From contig NZ_CP095046.1 of NCBI RefSeq assembly GCF_022919215.1, positions 4,206,501-4,270,500 of the forward strand: a DNA stretch of 64,000 nucleotides, read 5' to 3'. The DNA comes from Hymenobacter cellulosilyticus. GTDB taxonomy: Bacteria; Bacteroidota; Bacteroidia; Cytophagales; Hymenobacteraceae. Positions 1-7,978 of the stretch are shown here, piece by piece. The stretch's first letter is position 1, and the number at the start of each line of letters is the position of its first letter. Below the pieces are notes generated by a model. It worked only from the letters and a program-made list of their open reading frames with translations, was not told the origin of the DNA and did not search any database. The translations under genes were made by a program, and so were the position numbers.

Positions 1-852
1 TTTGATGTTATTGGCGCCCTGCCCGTACTCGTACTGCCAGTCGGTGAGGCTGAAAATTCGCTCGGTTACGTAGTTGCTGTTGAACTCGATTCCCTCGTTG
101 TTCTTGGCGCTTTTCGTGTTAATCAGAATTACGCCGGCCTTGGCGCGGTAGCCGTACAGGGCGGCGGCGGCGGCGCCTTTCAGCACCGAAATGCTTTCAA
201 TGTCGTCGGGGTTGATGTTGGAAATGGCGTCGCCCAGATCGGGGGAGTTGTCGTACTGCCCGCCGGTGTTGGCAACGCTGGGCTGACTTTCCACCGGTAT
301 CCCGTTGATGACGTAGAGCGGCTGGTTGGTTTGGTTCAGGCTCGACACGCCCCGGATAATAACGTTGCTGGAGGAGCCCGCCCCGCCGGCGGTAGAGTTT
401 ACGTTCAGGCCGGCTACTTTCCCCACCAGGGAGTTAGTCACGTTGGTTTCCCGTGCCTGAGTCAGGGTTTCGCCCTTCACCTCCGTGACGGAATAGCCCA
501 GGGTTTTCCGCTCCCGCGCTACGTTCAGGGCCGTTACCACCACTTCGCCCAGCTGCTGGGCATTCTCGCTCAGCGTCACATCGACAACCCTTCTGGACCG
601 CACCGCAATGGTTTGCGGAGTAAAGCCAATTGAAGAAAACACCAGGGCGGCCGTATCGGGGGCCGCAATGGAATACGCCCCGCTGGCATCGGTGCTGGTG
701 CCCTGCTGGGTACCGCGGACAATGACGGTGACGCCCGGCAGGGAGCCGCCTTTCGCGTCGGTGACCTTACCAGTCACCGTCAGGGTTTGAGCCAATCCTA
801 AGCCCGGCAGGCTCAGGAGCAGCAATACAGTAAGCCAAGTAAATTTTCGCAT
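1..852 (-). CDS. SusC/RagA-family TonB-linked outer membrane receptor, N-terminal part
   Basis: This is the first 284 residues of an outer-membrane TonB-dependent transporter of the SusC type; the rest lies beyond the window edge. A signal peptide (MRKFTWLTVLLLLSLPGLGLAQ) is followed by a carboxypeptidase-regulatory-like domain (about residues 23-95, VTGKVTDAKGGSLPGVTVIV) and then the plug domain, with the characteristic segments GLNVNSTAGG, VIIRGVSSLNQ and SISVLKGAAAAALYG. SusC proteins pair with a SusD lipoprotein to import oligosaccharides; the partner would be off the left edge. The gene shares a promoter and operator layout with the nag operon at 4.9 kb, so the substrate is inferred to be an amino-sugar glycan such as chitin oligomers. 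The family call is firm, the substrate is inference. Confidence 0.93.
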   Translation of the reverse strand, partial: MRKFTWLTVLLLLSLPGLGLAQTLTVTGKVTDAKGGSLPGVTVIVRGTQQGTSTDASGAYSIAAPDTAALVFSSIGFTPQTIAVRSRRVVDVTLSENAQQLGEVVVTALNVARERKTLGYSVTEVKGETLTQARETNVTNSLVGKVAGLNVNSTAGGAGSSSNVIIRGVSSLNQTNQPLYVINGIPVESQPSVANTGGQYDNSPDLGDAISNINPDDIESISVLKGAAAAALYGYRAKAGVILINTKSAKNNEGIEFNSNYVTERIFSLTDWQYEYGQGANNIK

Positions 853-1324
853 AGCCTTCAGTGGGGGTTGGTGAGAGAAAACGCGGCAACCAGCTTCACA
901 AGCCCGACCGCAGCGGATTCTCAGGCTACACAGGCCTAGAAACCACCCGAAAATCAGGCAGGAAAGAAGAATTCGTATTGAATGCGCAACTAGGTGGGCG
1001 TACTGCGGGGCAGTACCGGGAGCAGGCTCTGACGGGCAAAGCGGCTGAGTTAATCAGGGATTATCCAGCCGGAACTACGGTATTATCGACGACTTCTGAA
1101 GCTGCAAACAACTTCATAGTCAGGTAATAGAGCGTGGAGCAGGGTACTCGGGCGTGTGCATAAGCGGCCACCTAATGGAAAGACAATAAGAGCCGGCCGT
1201 ATTCGCAGGGGTAGGATACAGACCTTTAGGCTAAGCCCAGACACCTTATTCTCACCAGTATTCCAAATAGCCTGATTCCGAGAACAAACCAAGACTAATT
1301 GAATAGGTATTACTGGCTATGCTC
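853..1324. other. Long untranslated stretch upstream of the SusC-like gene
   Basis: No convincing coding region is visible in these 472 bases on either strand; the short open frames have no recognisable features. The best promoter for the SusC-like gene lies at 1325-1355, so this stretch would be a leader of roughly 470 nt. I see no clear riboswitch or long hairpin in it. Confidence 0.5.
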
Positions 1325-1355
1325 CAAACTTAGATTTCCTTGGGCGACGAAACAA
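1325..1355 (-). promoter_or_regulatory. Bacteroidetes-type promoter for the SusC-like gene
   Basis: Read on the minus strand, a -7 box TAAGTTTG (1325-1332, matching TAnnTTTG) is preceded after 20 bp by a -33 TTG (1353-1355). Transcription would start near 1320. The nag operon promoter at 5132-5162 has the same box-to-box spacing of 20 bp and the same distance to its upstream palindrome. Confidence 0.65.
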
Positions 1356-1372
1356 GCACTATTAAGAAAATA

Positions 1373-1388
1373 TGTGTGCGCACACGCA
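1373..1388. promoter_or_regulatory. Candidate LacI-family operator, SusC proximal site
   Basis: This contains the 12-bp perfect palindrome GTGTGCGCACAC (1374-1385) with a central CpG, followed by GCA. It is centred 47.5 bp upstream of the near edge of the -7 box. The identical 12-mer plus GCA occurs at 5181-5195 upstream of the nag operon. A central CG is typical of LacI-family operators, and a LacI-family gene lies at 5499. Confidence 0.65.
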
Positions 1389-1404
1389 GAAATTTCGATT
1401 CAAA

Positions 1405-1419
1405 GTGCCCGCACACGCA
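1405..1419. promoter_or_regulatory. Candidate LacI-family operator, SusC distal half-palindromic site
   Basis: GTGCCCGCACACGCA shares the full right half GCACACGCA with the proximal site and starts 31 bp further upstream, about three helical turns. The left half is degenerate. The nag operon has the same proximal-perfect, distal-degenerate pair. Confidence 0.55.
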
Positions 1420-1535
1420 GGAAAAGCTATTCTCAAAAATCCAAAAAAGTCTGCGAATAATAGAGCAGTTGTTATGCCCTACTCCATTTAAGTATTCGAT
1501 TATTATTGATATAATTTTTCTTGTATCCACTCAAC

Positions 1536-2867
1536 CTAGATACCGTTCTCAAGCGGCGCGGGCACCAAACTGGCCGGGGCGCTGGCAGCGGCAGGCACAG
1601 TGTACTTTGCCTGGCTTCTCACTTGGTAGGCGTGGCCCTTCCAGCCAAAAAACAGTATGTAGAGGTAGCACGGAATCAGCAACACATACGCATACTGCAA
1701 GCCGATGCTTTCGCTAAGCAACCCATAGACGTAGGGCAAAATGGCCCCGCCCCCAATACCCATTATCAACAATGCGGAGCCCCGCTCGGTCAGTGCGCCA
1801 AGGCGCTGAATGCTAAGCGGAAATATAGCCGGCCAGAGCAGCGAGTTGGCCAGCCCCAGCAGGGCTACCAGCAATACCGATACGTAGCCGTGGGTGCACA
1901 CAATTCCTAAGGTACAGCCTACGCCTACCAGGGCGCAGATGCTCAAGGCCGTCTGCTGATTAACGTAGCGGGGAATGGCCAACACACCAATAACGTAGCC
2001 CACCAGCATGGCTACCAGAGTCAGGGAAGTGAAGTTACGAGCCACATCAAGACTGATGCCTTGCTCCCGGCCGTACTGGATAATGGTGTCGCCGGCAATT
2101 ACCTCTACTCCTACGCAGCAGAAAATGGCCAGCACGCCCAGCAGCAGGTGCGGAAATTGAAAAATGCTGCGGGTTGGCTCCTCGCTGGCTTCCGCAGCAT
2201 CTTCCGGCAGCGGGCCGATTTCGGGTAGGCTGGAAAGCCGAATCAGGACGGCCAACACTACCAAAACCACTGCCATAATCACGTAAGGGCTTATAACCCG
2301 GTCGGCCAACTGCTGAAGAAGCGTAGCCTTCGCGGCCGCTGAACTAGTAGCCAGCTGGGCTTCCAGCGCCGTGGCTCCCTCCAGCACCACCGCCCCGATA
2401 AGCACCGGACTCAGGGCACCCGCTATTTTACTGCAGATGCCCATGATGCTGATGCGCTGGGCCGCACTTTCCAGGGGCCCCAGAATAGTAGCGTAGGGAT
2501 TGGAAGCGGTTTGGAGCAAAGCCAGGCCCGCGCCCTGCACAAACAGCCCGAGCAGAAACAGCCCAAATGAGCGGGCGTGGGCCGCTGGCACAAACAGCAG
2601 CGCCCCAGCCGCCATAACCAGTAGTCCCAGCGCCATTCCGTTTTTAAAGCCAGTTTTCTGCAGGATAAGTGCCGAGGGAATGGCCAGAAAAACGTAGGCA
2701 ATGTAGAAAGCAAACGTCACCAGCAGCGCCTGCGAATAGGTCAGTTCACAGGCCAGCTTTAAAAATGGAATCAGCGTTCCGTTGAGCCAGGTTATAAACC
2801 CGAAAATAAAAAACAGAGCGCCAATAATAGCCAGCGGCGGTACGACACTTCGGGAAGCTTGTTTCAT
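1536..2867 (-). CDS. nagP: Sugar MFS transporter, NagP/FucP-like
   Basis: This is a 443-residue inner-membrane major facilitator of the sugar:H+ symporter group, predicted to take up N-acetylglucosamine or a related sugar. About twelve hydrophobic segments are visible, beginning with LAIIGALFFIFGFITWLNG, which is characteristic of the FucP/NagP branch, and including ALLQTASNPYATILGP. The start at 2867 (MKQASRSVVPPLAIIG) gives the usual family length; the reading frame stays open upstream but only because it runs through the neighbouring gene out of frame. It lies 139 bp downstream of the NagB/PIG-L gene on the same strand, so the two probably form an operon. That context supports the nagP assignment, but sugar specificity cannot be read from the sequence. 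The N-acetylglucosamine role is inference. Confidence 0.85.
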   Translation of the reverse strand: MKQASRSVVPPLAIIGALFFIFGFITWLNGTLIPFLKLACELTYSQALLVTFAFYIAYVFLAIPSALILQKTGFKNGMALGLLVMAAGALLFVPAAHARSFGLFLLGLFVQGAGLALLQTASNPYATILGPLESAAQRISIMGICSKIAGALSPVLIGAVVLEGATALEAQLATSSAAAKATLLQQLADRVISPYVIMAVVLVVLAVLIRLSSLPEIGPLPEDAAEASEEPTRSIFQFPHLLLGVLAIFCCVGVEVIAGDTIIQYGREQGISLDVARNFTSLTLVAMLVGYVIGVLAIPRYVNQQTALSICALVGVGCTLGIVCTHGYVSVLLVALLGLANSLLWPAIFPLSIQRLGALTERGSALLIMGIGGGAILPYVYGLLSESIGLQYAYVLLIPCYLYILFFGWKGHAYQVRSQAKYTVPAAASAPASLVPAPLENGI

Positions 2868-3006
2868 AGGGCAGAAAAGGGCTTGGGGCAGGCAACCAGC
2901 AAGACCACAGCGGTGGCAGCAGCTGCCGCTGAAAAAAGCGGCAGCTGCCCAAAACAAGTTGATTACCAGCCTTTGGTGGGAATTTCGGAACTTCTCTGAA
3001 CCGGCC

Positions 3007-4923
3007 CTAGAACCGGTGGCGGACGAAAGCTTCCATAGCTTCGTACTCGGCCAGCCCCAGCTTGTCGTAAAGCTTGGCCGTGGTGTGGTTGCGGTCTTCG
3101 GAGCGTTGCCAGAACTCGCGCTTGTCGTTGCCGGGGAACACGGCGCTGTCTTTCTGCGACTGGTGCTTGAAAATGGCCTTGCGCTTGCGCAACAGCTCTT
3201 CCGGGCTGATGGGCACGGCCATTTCGATTTCTTCCACGTCCCACTCCTGCCAGGCGCCCCGGTACAGCCACAGGTTGCAGTCCTCCACCCAGGCCTCCTT
3301 GCCTTTGAGGCGGGCCAGGGCGGCAAAAATGGCGTCCAAGCATACCCGGTGCGTGCCGTGCGGGTCGCGCAGGTCCCCGGCCGCGAAAATCTGGTGGGGC
3401 TGAATGTCCTGCAGAATGTCGACAACGGCCTGAATGTCGGCCTCGCCCAGGGGCTTTTTCTTTACCTGCCCGGTTTCATAGAACGGCATGTTCATGAAGT
3501 GCACGTTCTGCTCCTTGACGCCGCAGAAGCGGCAGGCGGCGGCGGCTTCGCCCTTACGGATCAGCGCCTTGATGTCCTGCACCAGCGGACTGTCTTCCTC
3601 GCCCAGCTTTTTATACCGTAAGAATTCAACTACTTCGTGGTGCTTCTGCTGCATATCGGCCGCGCCCACGTTCATTTTTTGGGCGAAATCCAGGGCAAAA
3701 TCCGCGTAGCGGCGGGCGTCGTCATCAAATACGGCAATGTTGCCGCTGGTTTGGTAGGCTACGTGCACATCGTGGCCCTGGTCGACGAGGCGCAGCAGGG
3801 TGCCGCCCATGGAAATAACGTCGTCGTCGGGATGGGGACTGAAAATCAACGACCGTTTGATGGCCGGCTCGGCCCGCTCGGGGCGGTGGGTGTCGTTGGA
3901 GTTCGGTTTGCCGCCGGGCCAGCCCGTAATGGTGCGCTGAATAGCGTTAAACACCTTCAGGTTAAGATTATAAGCATTGCCAGCCTCCACCAGCAGGTCG
4001 CTCAGGCTGCCGTCTTTATAGTCTTCGTCGGTCAGCTTGAGAATGGGTTTCTGGGTTTTCAAGCTCAGCCAGATTACGGCCCGGCGAATTAAGTTGTCGT
4101 CCCAGGCGCACATGCCCACCAGCCAGGGCGTTTTCACCCGGGTCAGCTCGGCGGCAGCCCACTGGTCGACAACGACGGCCACGCGCGGGTGCAGCTGCAG
4201 AAAGGAAGCCGGCACCTCGTCCGAAACCCGGCCCTCTACCGTTTTATGCAGGATTTTAGCTTTGCCCTCGCCCCAGGCCATGAGCATGATTTTGCGAGCC
4301 TTCATAATGGTGCCCACGCCCATTGTCAGGGCCCGGAGCGGCACGTATTCTTCCTTGATAAAGTCTTTGGCCGCGTCCGTAATAGTCAGCGGGTCGAGCT
4401 TTACTAGGCGGGTCGTTGAGGTGATGGCCGAACCGGGCTCGTTGAAGCCGATGTGGCCGGTGCGACCAATGCCCAATAGCTGCAGATCAAGCCCGCCACA
4501 GTCCTCAATGAGCTTCTCGTAAGCCTGACAGTACTCTTTTACCTTGTCGATGGGGAGCGTACCGTCCGGGATGTGAATATTCTCGGGCAGAATATCGATG
4601 TGGTTAAACAGGTGCTCGTGCATGAAGTAGACGTAGCTCTGAAGCTCGTCGGGCTGCATCGGGTAATACTCGTCGAGGTTAAAGGTGATGACGTTGCGGA
4701 AGCTCAGCCCTTCCTCGTGATGCAGGCGAACCAACTCTCGATACACGCTGATGGGCGACGAGCCGGTAGCCAGGCCCAGCACCACCATTTCGCCTTTCCG
4801 TTGCTTGCTGCGAATCAGCTCGGCAATTTCGTAGGCCAGGGTGACGGCTCCCTCCTGGACGTTGTCAAAAATAGTGACCGGGAGCTTTTCAAAGGTGGTT
4901 TCGGGATAGTTGAGGACTTCCAT
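3007..4923 (-). CDS. nagB: NagB-like glucosamine-6-phosphate deaminase fused to a PIG-L deacetylase domain
   Basis: This 638-residue cytoplasmic protein has two enzyme domains. Residues about 1-345 are the GlcN6P deaminase/isomerase fold, with VLGLATGSSP, FNLDEYYP and GIGRTGHIGFNEPGS. Residues about 360-638 are a PIG-L/LmbE metal-dependent deacetylase domain with the zinc motif HPDDD and a distal HGTH. Together these could deacetylate an amino sugar and then deaminate it to a fructose phosphate. In classical NagB the catalytic loop reads DGH; here it reads TGH, so the aspartate of the Asp-His-Glu triad is a threonine. Long Bacteroidetes versions carry this same arrangement and are annotated only as deaminase-like. 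It is the first gene of the operon with the transporter at 1536-2867 and has its own regulated promoter at 5132-5162. The fold call is secure; deaminase activity is uncertain. Confidence 0.85.
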   Translation of the reverse strand: MEVLNYPETTFEKLPVTIFDNVQEGAVTLAYEIAELIRSKQRKGEMVVLGLATGSSPISVYRELVRLHHEEGLSFRNVITFNLDEYYPMQPDELQSYVYFMHEHLFNHIDILPENIHIPDGTLPIDKVKEYCQAYEKLIEDCGGLDLQLLGIGRTGHIGFNEPGSAITSTTRLVKLDPLTITDAAKDFIKEEYVPLRALTMGVGTIMKARKIMLMAWGEGKAKILHKTVEGRVSDEVPASFLQLHPRVAVVVDQWAAAELTRVKTPWLVGMCAWDDNLIRRAVIWLSLKTQKPILKLTDEDYKDGSLSDLLVEAGNAYNLNLKVFNAIQRTITGWPGGKPNSNDTHRPERAEPAIKRSLIFSPHPDDDVISMGGTLLRLVDQGHDVHVAYQTSGNIAVFDDDARRYADFALDFAQKMNVGAADMQQKHHEVVEFLRYKKLGEEDSPLVQDIKALIRKGEAAAACRFCGVKEQNVHFMNMPFYETGQVKKKPLGEADIQAVVDILQDIQPHQIFAAGDLRDPHGTHRVCLDAIFAALARLKGKEAWVEDCNLWLYRGAWQEWDVEEIEMAVPISPEELLRKRKAIFKHQSQKDSAVFPGNDKREFWQRSEDRNHTTAKLYDKLGLAEYEAMEAFVRHRF

Positions 4924-5131
4924 TGCGGCCTTTCGTATTTAAAAAGTGGGGATTTTAAGACGAAGCAAGAGGTGGCCGATACCGGTGGCTCATCCCATGA
5001 TGAAACCATCCTGTAGCAGGCGGCAGGTCGGTAAGCCGAGCGGGTAATGACTAACTAGGAAATATAAGCTGTATAGCCTTTAGCCCAGAAATCGAATAGG
5101 ATTTTCCTGGCACTTAGAGTAGCATCTAAGC

Positions 5132-5162
5132 CAAACGTAAGAAAGCTAATGAACTAATGCAA
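5132..5162 (-). promoter_or_regulatory. Bacteroidetes-type promoter for the nag operon
   Basis: On the minus strand the -7 box is TACGTTTG (5132-5139) and the -33 TTG is at 5160-5162, 20 bp apart. Predicted transcription starts near 5127 and gives a leader of about 200 nt before the ATG at 4923. Geometry is identical to the SusC promoter at 1325-1355. Confidence 0.65.
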
Positions 5163-5179
5163 GGGAACTAACAAATAAA

Positions 5180-5195
5180 TGTGTGCGCACACGCA
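5180..5195. promoter_or_regulatory. Candidate LacI-family operator, nag proximal site
   Basis: The perfect palindrome GTGTGCGCACAC occupies 5181-5192, again followed by GCA. Its centre is 47.5 bp upstream of the -7 box edge at 5139, exactly as at the SusC gene. Flanks differ between the two loci, so the shared word is not just a duplicated stretch. Confidence 0.65.
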
Positions 5196-5212
5196 AATAA
5201 TTATTCCGATGA

Positions 5213-5227
5213 GTGGGCGCACACGCA
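5213..5227. promoter_or_regulatory. Candidate LacI-family operator, nag distal site
   Basis: GTGGGCGCACACGCA repeats the GCACACGCA half-site 32 bp upstream of the proximal copy, with a degenerate other half. It matches the distal site at 1405-1419 at 13 of 15 positions. Confidence 0.55.
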
Positions 5228-5459
5228 GCTTTTTATATAATTCATACTATATTTATCAGGCATCACGCTTTAAGTAGGAAGAAAGACAGATACCTTATAC
5301 AACTTCTGAAATCCGGTAAAGCTGTGTAGCTGACTAAAAGCTGTTCCTGAAGCCAATCTTGCCGTAGCTCATTAATACGAGCACCTATACCTCTCTTCCT
5401 TCTCACAACTGTAGCATTGGAGTCCTCGGCTGCTTGTCGCCCACGTGTTACCTTCGTGA

Positions 5460-5467
5460 TATCTTTG
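5460..5467 (+). promoter_or_regulatory. -7 box of the LacI-family regulator gene
   Basis: TATCTTTG matches TAnnTTTG and lies 31 bp before the ATG at 5499. A TTG at 5434-5436 may be the -33 element, with a rather long 23-bp spacer. The nag operators lie about 200 bp further upstream. Confidence 0.5.
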
Positions 5468-5498
5468 GCATGTTTTACCAGTAAGCGCAGGGTACCCC

Positions 5499-6587
5499 AT
5501 GAAGAAAAACGCGGTGCGCATTAAGGATATAGCGGCCAAGGCCAATGTCTCGGTTGGCACGGTCGACCGGGTGTTACATAACCGGGGCCGAGTGGCAGAG
5601 GATGTGCGGCAGAAGGTACTGTCGATGATGAAGGAAATGGAGTACGAGCCCAACATGATTGCGCGTACCCTCGGCTCCAACCGCACCTACCAACTAGCTG
5701 TCCTGCAGCCCGATCATACGCTGGACCCCTACTGGCAAGCCCCGTGGAACGGCATTGAGAAAGCAGCCCGGGAACTCAAGCAGTACGGGTTGAGCATTGT
5801 GGTGTATCCGTATAATCTGACCGAGGTAGAGTCGTTTCGGGAACAGGCTGAAGCGGCCACTAGGGCTACCCCTGACGGTATTCTGATTGCCCCGCTGTTC
5901 TACCGGGAGTCGCTGGCTTTCTTCGAGCAATGGCAGCAGCAGGGCATTCCTTACGTGTTATTTAACACGTATATCGCCGAGTTGCAGCCACTGAGCTACG
6001 TGGGGCAGGATTCCTACCAGAGCGGCTTCCTGGCGGGCAAGCTGGTGCACATTGGGCAAACCCAGCCCGGCACGTTCCTTATTGCCCACATTGCCGAGGA
6101 TATTGCCAACTCGGCCCACATTACCCAGAAGGAGCGCGGCTTCCGCGACTACTTCGCCCAGCTGGCTACCACTCCTGAACTGGCCGCCCCGGACCAGCCC
6201 AAGAGCCAGCACACCGTACTCAGTGTGGATCTGCCCCACCCTGCCGATCCGTCGTTTGCCCGCCTGCTCAACCGGCTGCTAGACGAGGAGCAAACCCAGC
6301 TCAAGGGAATTTTTGTGAGTACCTCCAAGGCGTACGAAATTGCGCCCTACCTGCAGGCTTACCGCCGGGAGGACATTCGCCTGGTAGGTTATGATCTGCT
6401 GGAGAAAAACATTCACTTTCTCAACGAGGGCGTCATTGACTTTCTGATCAATCAAAATCCCAAGAAGCAGGGCTACCGGGGCATTTATGCACTGGCCGAC
6501 CTGCTGATCTTCAAGAAAGAGGTGCTGCGGCTCCGGTACCTGCCGCTCGACATCATCACCCGGGAAAACCTCGAGTACTATCTGTAA
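5499..6587 (+). CDS. LacI-family transcriptional regulator
   Basis: This 362-residue protein has an N-terminal LacI-type helix-turn-helix (about residues 5-52: RIKDIAAKANVSVGTVDRVL, then RGRVAEDVRQKVL) and a hinge around NMIARTLGS. The rest is a periplasmic-binding-protein-like sensor domain (about 60-345), which would bind a sugar or sugar-phosphate effector. It acts on DNA in the cytoplasm. It is transcribed divergently from the nag operon and is the obvious candidate to bind the paired GTGTGCGCACAC sites at 1373-1419 and 5180-5227. Because those sites lie upstream of the -33 boxes, an activator role is possible as well as repression; that is inference. The ATG at 5499 starts directly before the HTH, as is usual for the family. 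The ligand is unknown. Confidence 0.9.
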   Translation: MKKNAVRIKDIAAKANVSVGTVDRVLHNRGRVAEDVRQKVLSMMKEMEYEPNMIARTLGSNRTYQLAVLQPDHTLDPYWQAPWNGIEKAARELKQYGLSIVVYPYNLTEVESFREQAEAATRATPDGILIAPLFYRESLAFFEQWQQQGIPYVLFNTYIAELQPLSYVGQDSYQSGFLAGKLVHIGQTQPGTFLIAHIAEDIANSAHITQKERGFRDYFAQLATTPELAAPDQPKSQHTVLSVDLPHPADPSFARLLNRLLDEEQTQLKGIFVSTSKAYEIAPYLQAYRREDIRLVGYDLLEKNIHFLNEGVIDFLINQNPKKQGYRGIYALADLLIFKKEVLRLRYLPLDIITRENLEYYL

Positions 6588-6649
6588 GCTCGGCGGCTAA
6601 TTTCTACGCCCAGCGGGTGCGTCCCCAAGGGTAATTCGGAGCTGCGCCA

Positions 6650-6715
6650 CCAAACGGGTTTCGGCGAAGGCGGTAGGCAGGGCCCCCGCCGAAACAGACC
6701 ATCAAACCCGTTTGG
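6650..6715. repeat. Inverted repeat downstream of the LacI-family gene
   Basis: CCAAACGGGTTT (6650-6661) is exactly complementary to AAACCCGTTTGG (6704-6715), and inside it TTTCGGCG (6659-6666) pairs with CGCCGAAA (6687-6694). The two pairings overlap by three bases, so they are partly alternative. It could be a terminator for the regulator gene, though no T-run follows, or a regulatory hairpin before the FKBP gene at 6842. Confidence 0.45.
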
Positions 6716-6841
6716 CGTATAACCCTGGTCTGGGGGTTACAGTATCTATAGAATTCTGAGCCGCTTTTTACCGGCCATTTCCGTAACTAGCCGCCCTAAA
6801 CTGTTTTTTCACCCAACCCGGATATCGAATCCACCCCGATT

Positions 6842-7356
6842 ATGGCCCAGATCAGCCCTAATAAAGTCGTTACCATCACCTACGACCTGAGCGTAACCGA
6901 CGAAAACCAAGAGAAAGTACTGGTAGAATCGGCTGAGGCCGAGGCCCCGATGGTGTTCCTATTTGGCCAGAGCGGCCTGCCCGAGGAGTTTGAAAGCCAG
7001 CTCAGCGGCAAAAGCGCCGGCGACTCCTTCAACTTCTCCCTGACTCCCGAGCAGGCCTACGGCGACTACGACCAGCAGGCCGTAGTGGACATCCCCAAGA
7101 ATGTTTTTGAAATCGACGGCAAGATTGACGAGGAAATGCTCCAGGAAGGCAACTTCCTGCCAATGTCCGACAACCAGGGCAACCACATGCAGGGCAAAAT
7201 CGTCGAAATCGGTGCCGACACCGTGAAGATGGACTTCAACCACCCCTGGCCGGCATGGTCATGCACTTCGATGGTAAAGTAGCCGCCGTGCGCGACGCCA
7301 CTCAGGAAGAGCTGGCCCACGGCCACGTGCATGGCGAAGGTGGTCACCACCACTAG
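6842..7356 (+). CDS. FKBP-type peptidyl-prolyl isomerase, SlyD-like (one frameshift)
   Basis: This is a cytoplasmic peptidyl-prolyl cis-trans isomerase and chaperone of the SlyD/FKBP type. The opening KVVTITYDLSVTDENQEKV, the loop segment FLFGQSGLPEEFESQLSGK and LTPEQAYGDYD are typical of the family, with an inserted-flap region following. As given, the frame ends early at 7282. One missing C in the run at 7243-7246 explains this: with it restored the protein continues FNHPLAGMVMHFDGKVAAV and ends at 7356 in a histidine-rich tail (HGHVHGEGGHHH), giving 171 residues, the normal length. The histidine-rich end is a known metal-binding feature of SlyD proteins. A strong terminator follows at 7382-7410. 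It stands alone. Confidence 0.88.
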
Positions 7357-7381
7357 GCTCTTGCCGCTACTACTGATACTG

Positions 7382-7410
7382 AAAACGGGGCCTTCGGGCC
7401 CCGTTTTTTT
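7382..7410. terminator. Rho-independent terminator after the FKBP gene
   Basis: AAAACGGGGCC (7382-7392) pairs with GGCCCCGTTTT (7397-7407) around a TTCG tetraloop, followed by a T-run. The A-rich flank lets it work for the minus-strand lipoprotein gene at 7457-7915 as well. Confidence 0.9.
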
Positions 7411-7456
7411 GGTAGCTGCCTAATGGAATACGGCTTGCCAAACGCTAATAGTGGTT

Positions 7457-7915
7457 TTACTTCTTGGTAAAGTGTAGGGAAAGGACATTTCTGCTTGGAT
7501 AAACATCGGCGGGGCCGCAATAGTACGACCCGGCTCCTGTGCCAGCCTTTGCCCACTCCATGGTTGTGGAATTGACAGAAATTAGCTCGTGCTCGTCCAC
7601 TACATTCCCGGGGTATAGGAGCTGAATATAGGTTTTCCCCTGGGCCCGCTTAATGGTGTAAGGCCGACTATACGTACCGCCTCCTTCGTAGAGAATCTTT
7701 ACCGAATCCTTCGTGACCACAAAGATGTCCTTGGTTGGAATTTCACTCGTGCAGATCTGGGTGTTATCCGGCTTGTAAAAGCTTCTCTTAACCAGGGAAT
7801 TTTCCCAGGAGCCCAGGATTTGCTGCTCCGCTGTGACCTCCACCTTCTCTGATTCTTTTGTGCACGCCGTAAAGCTCAGCGCTACTAATGGCGCCAGCAG
7901 TAGTGTATGTTTCAT
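7457..7915 (-). CDS. Putative lipoprotein of unknown function
   Basis: A 152-residue protein with a short lipoprotein signal ending in the lipobox LSFTAC (Cys at residue 18), so it should be lipid-anchored in the envelope. The mature part resembles small lipocalin-like or beta-barrel proteins of Bacteroidetes, with ILGSWEN near the start (ligand-binding lipocalin-like domains often begin this way) and alternating strands after that. I do not recognise a specific family. It converges on the FKBP gene and lies 63 bp downstream of the AcpH-like gene on the same strand. Confidence 0.7.
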   Translation of the reverse strand: MKHTLLLAPLVALSFTACTKESEKVEVTAEQQILGSWENSLVKRSFYKPDNTQICTSEIPTKDIFVVTKDSVKILYEGGGTYSRPYTIKRAQGKTYIQLLYPGNVVDEHELISVNSTTMEWAKAGTGAGSYYCGPADVYPSRNVLSLHFTKK

Positions 7916-7978
7916 GAATAGCTAGGGTTGAATACTGAGGGGTAAATGTAAACAAGAGCATCGAATATACACCTCAGT

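Noticed and set aside
861..1127. Small open frame upstream of the SusC-like gene
   Set aside because: No ribosome-binding or domain evidence, and it lies opposite the predicted leader; composition is not protein-like.
2868..3425. N-terminal extension of the sugar transporter giving a 629-residue protein
   Set aside because: The extra 186 residues overlap the NagB/PIG-L gene in another frame and are Pro/Ser/Arg noise; the family starts at the ATG at 2867.
1373..5227. CRP-like binding sites (TGTG...CACA)
   Set aside because: The spacing between halves is four, not the six of TGTGA-N6-TCACA, the centre is CG as in LacI-family sites, and a LacI-family gene is adjacent. A CRP-type factor cannot be fully excluded.
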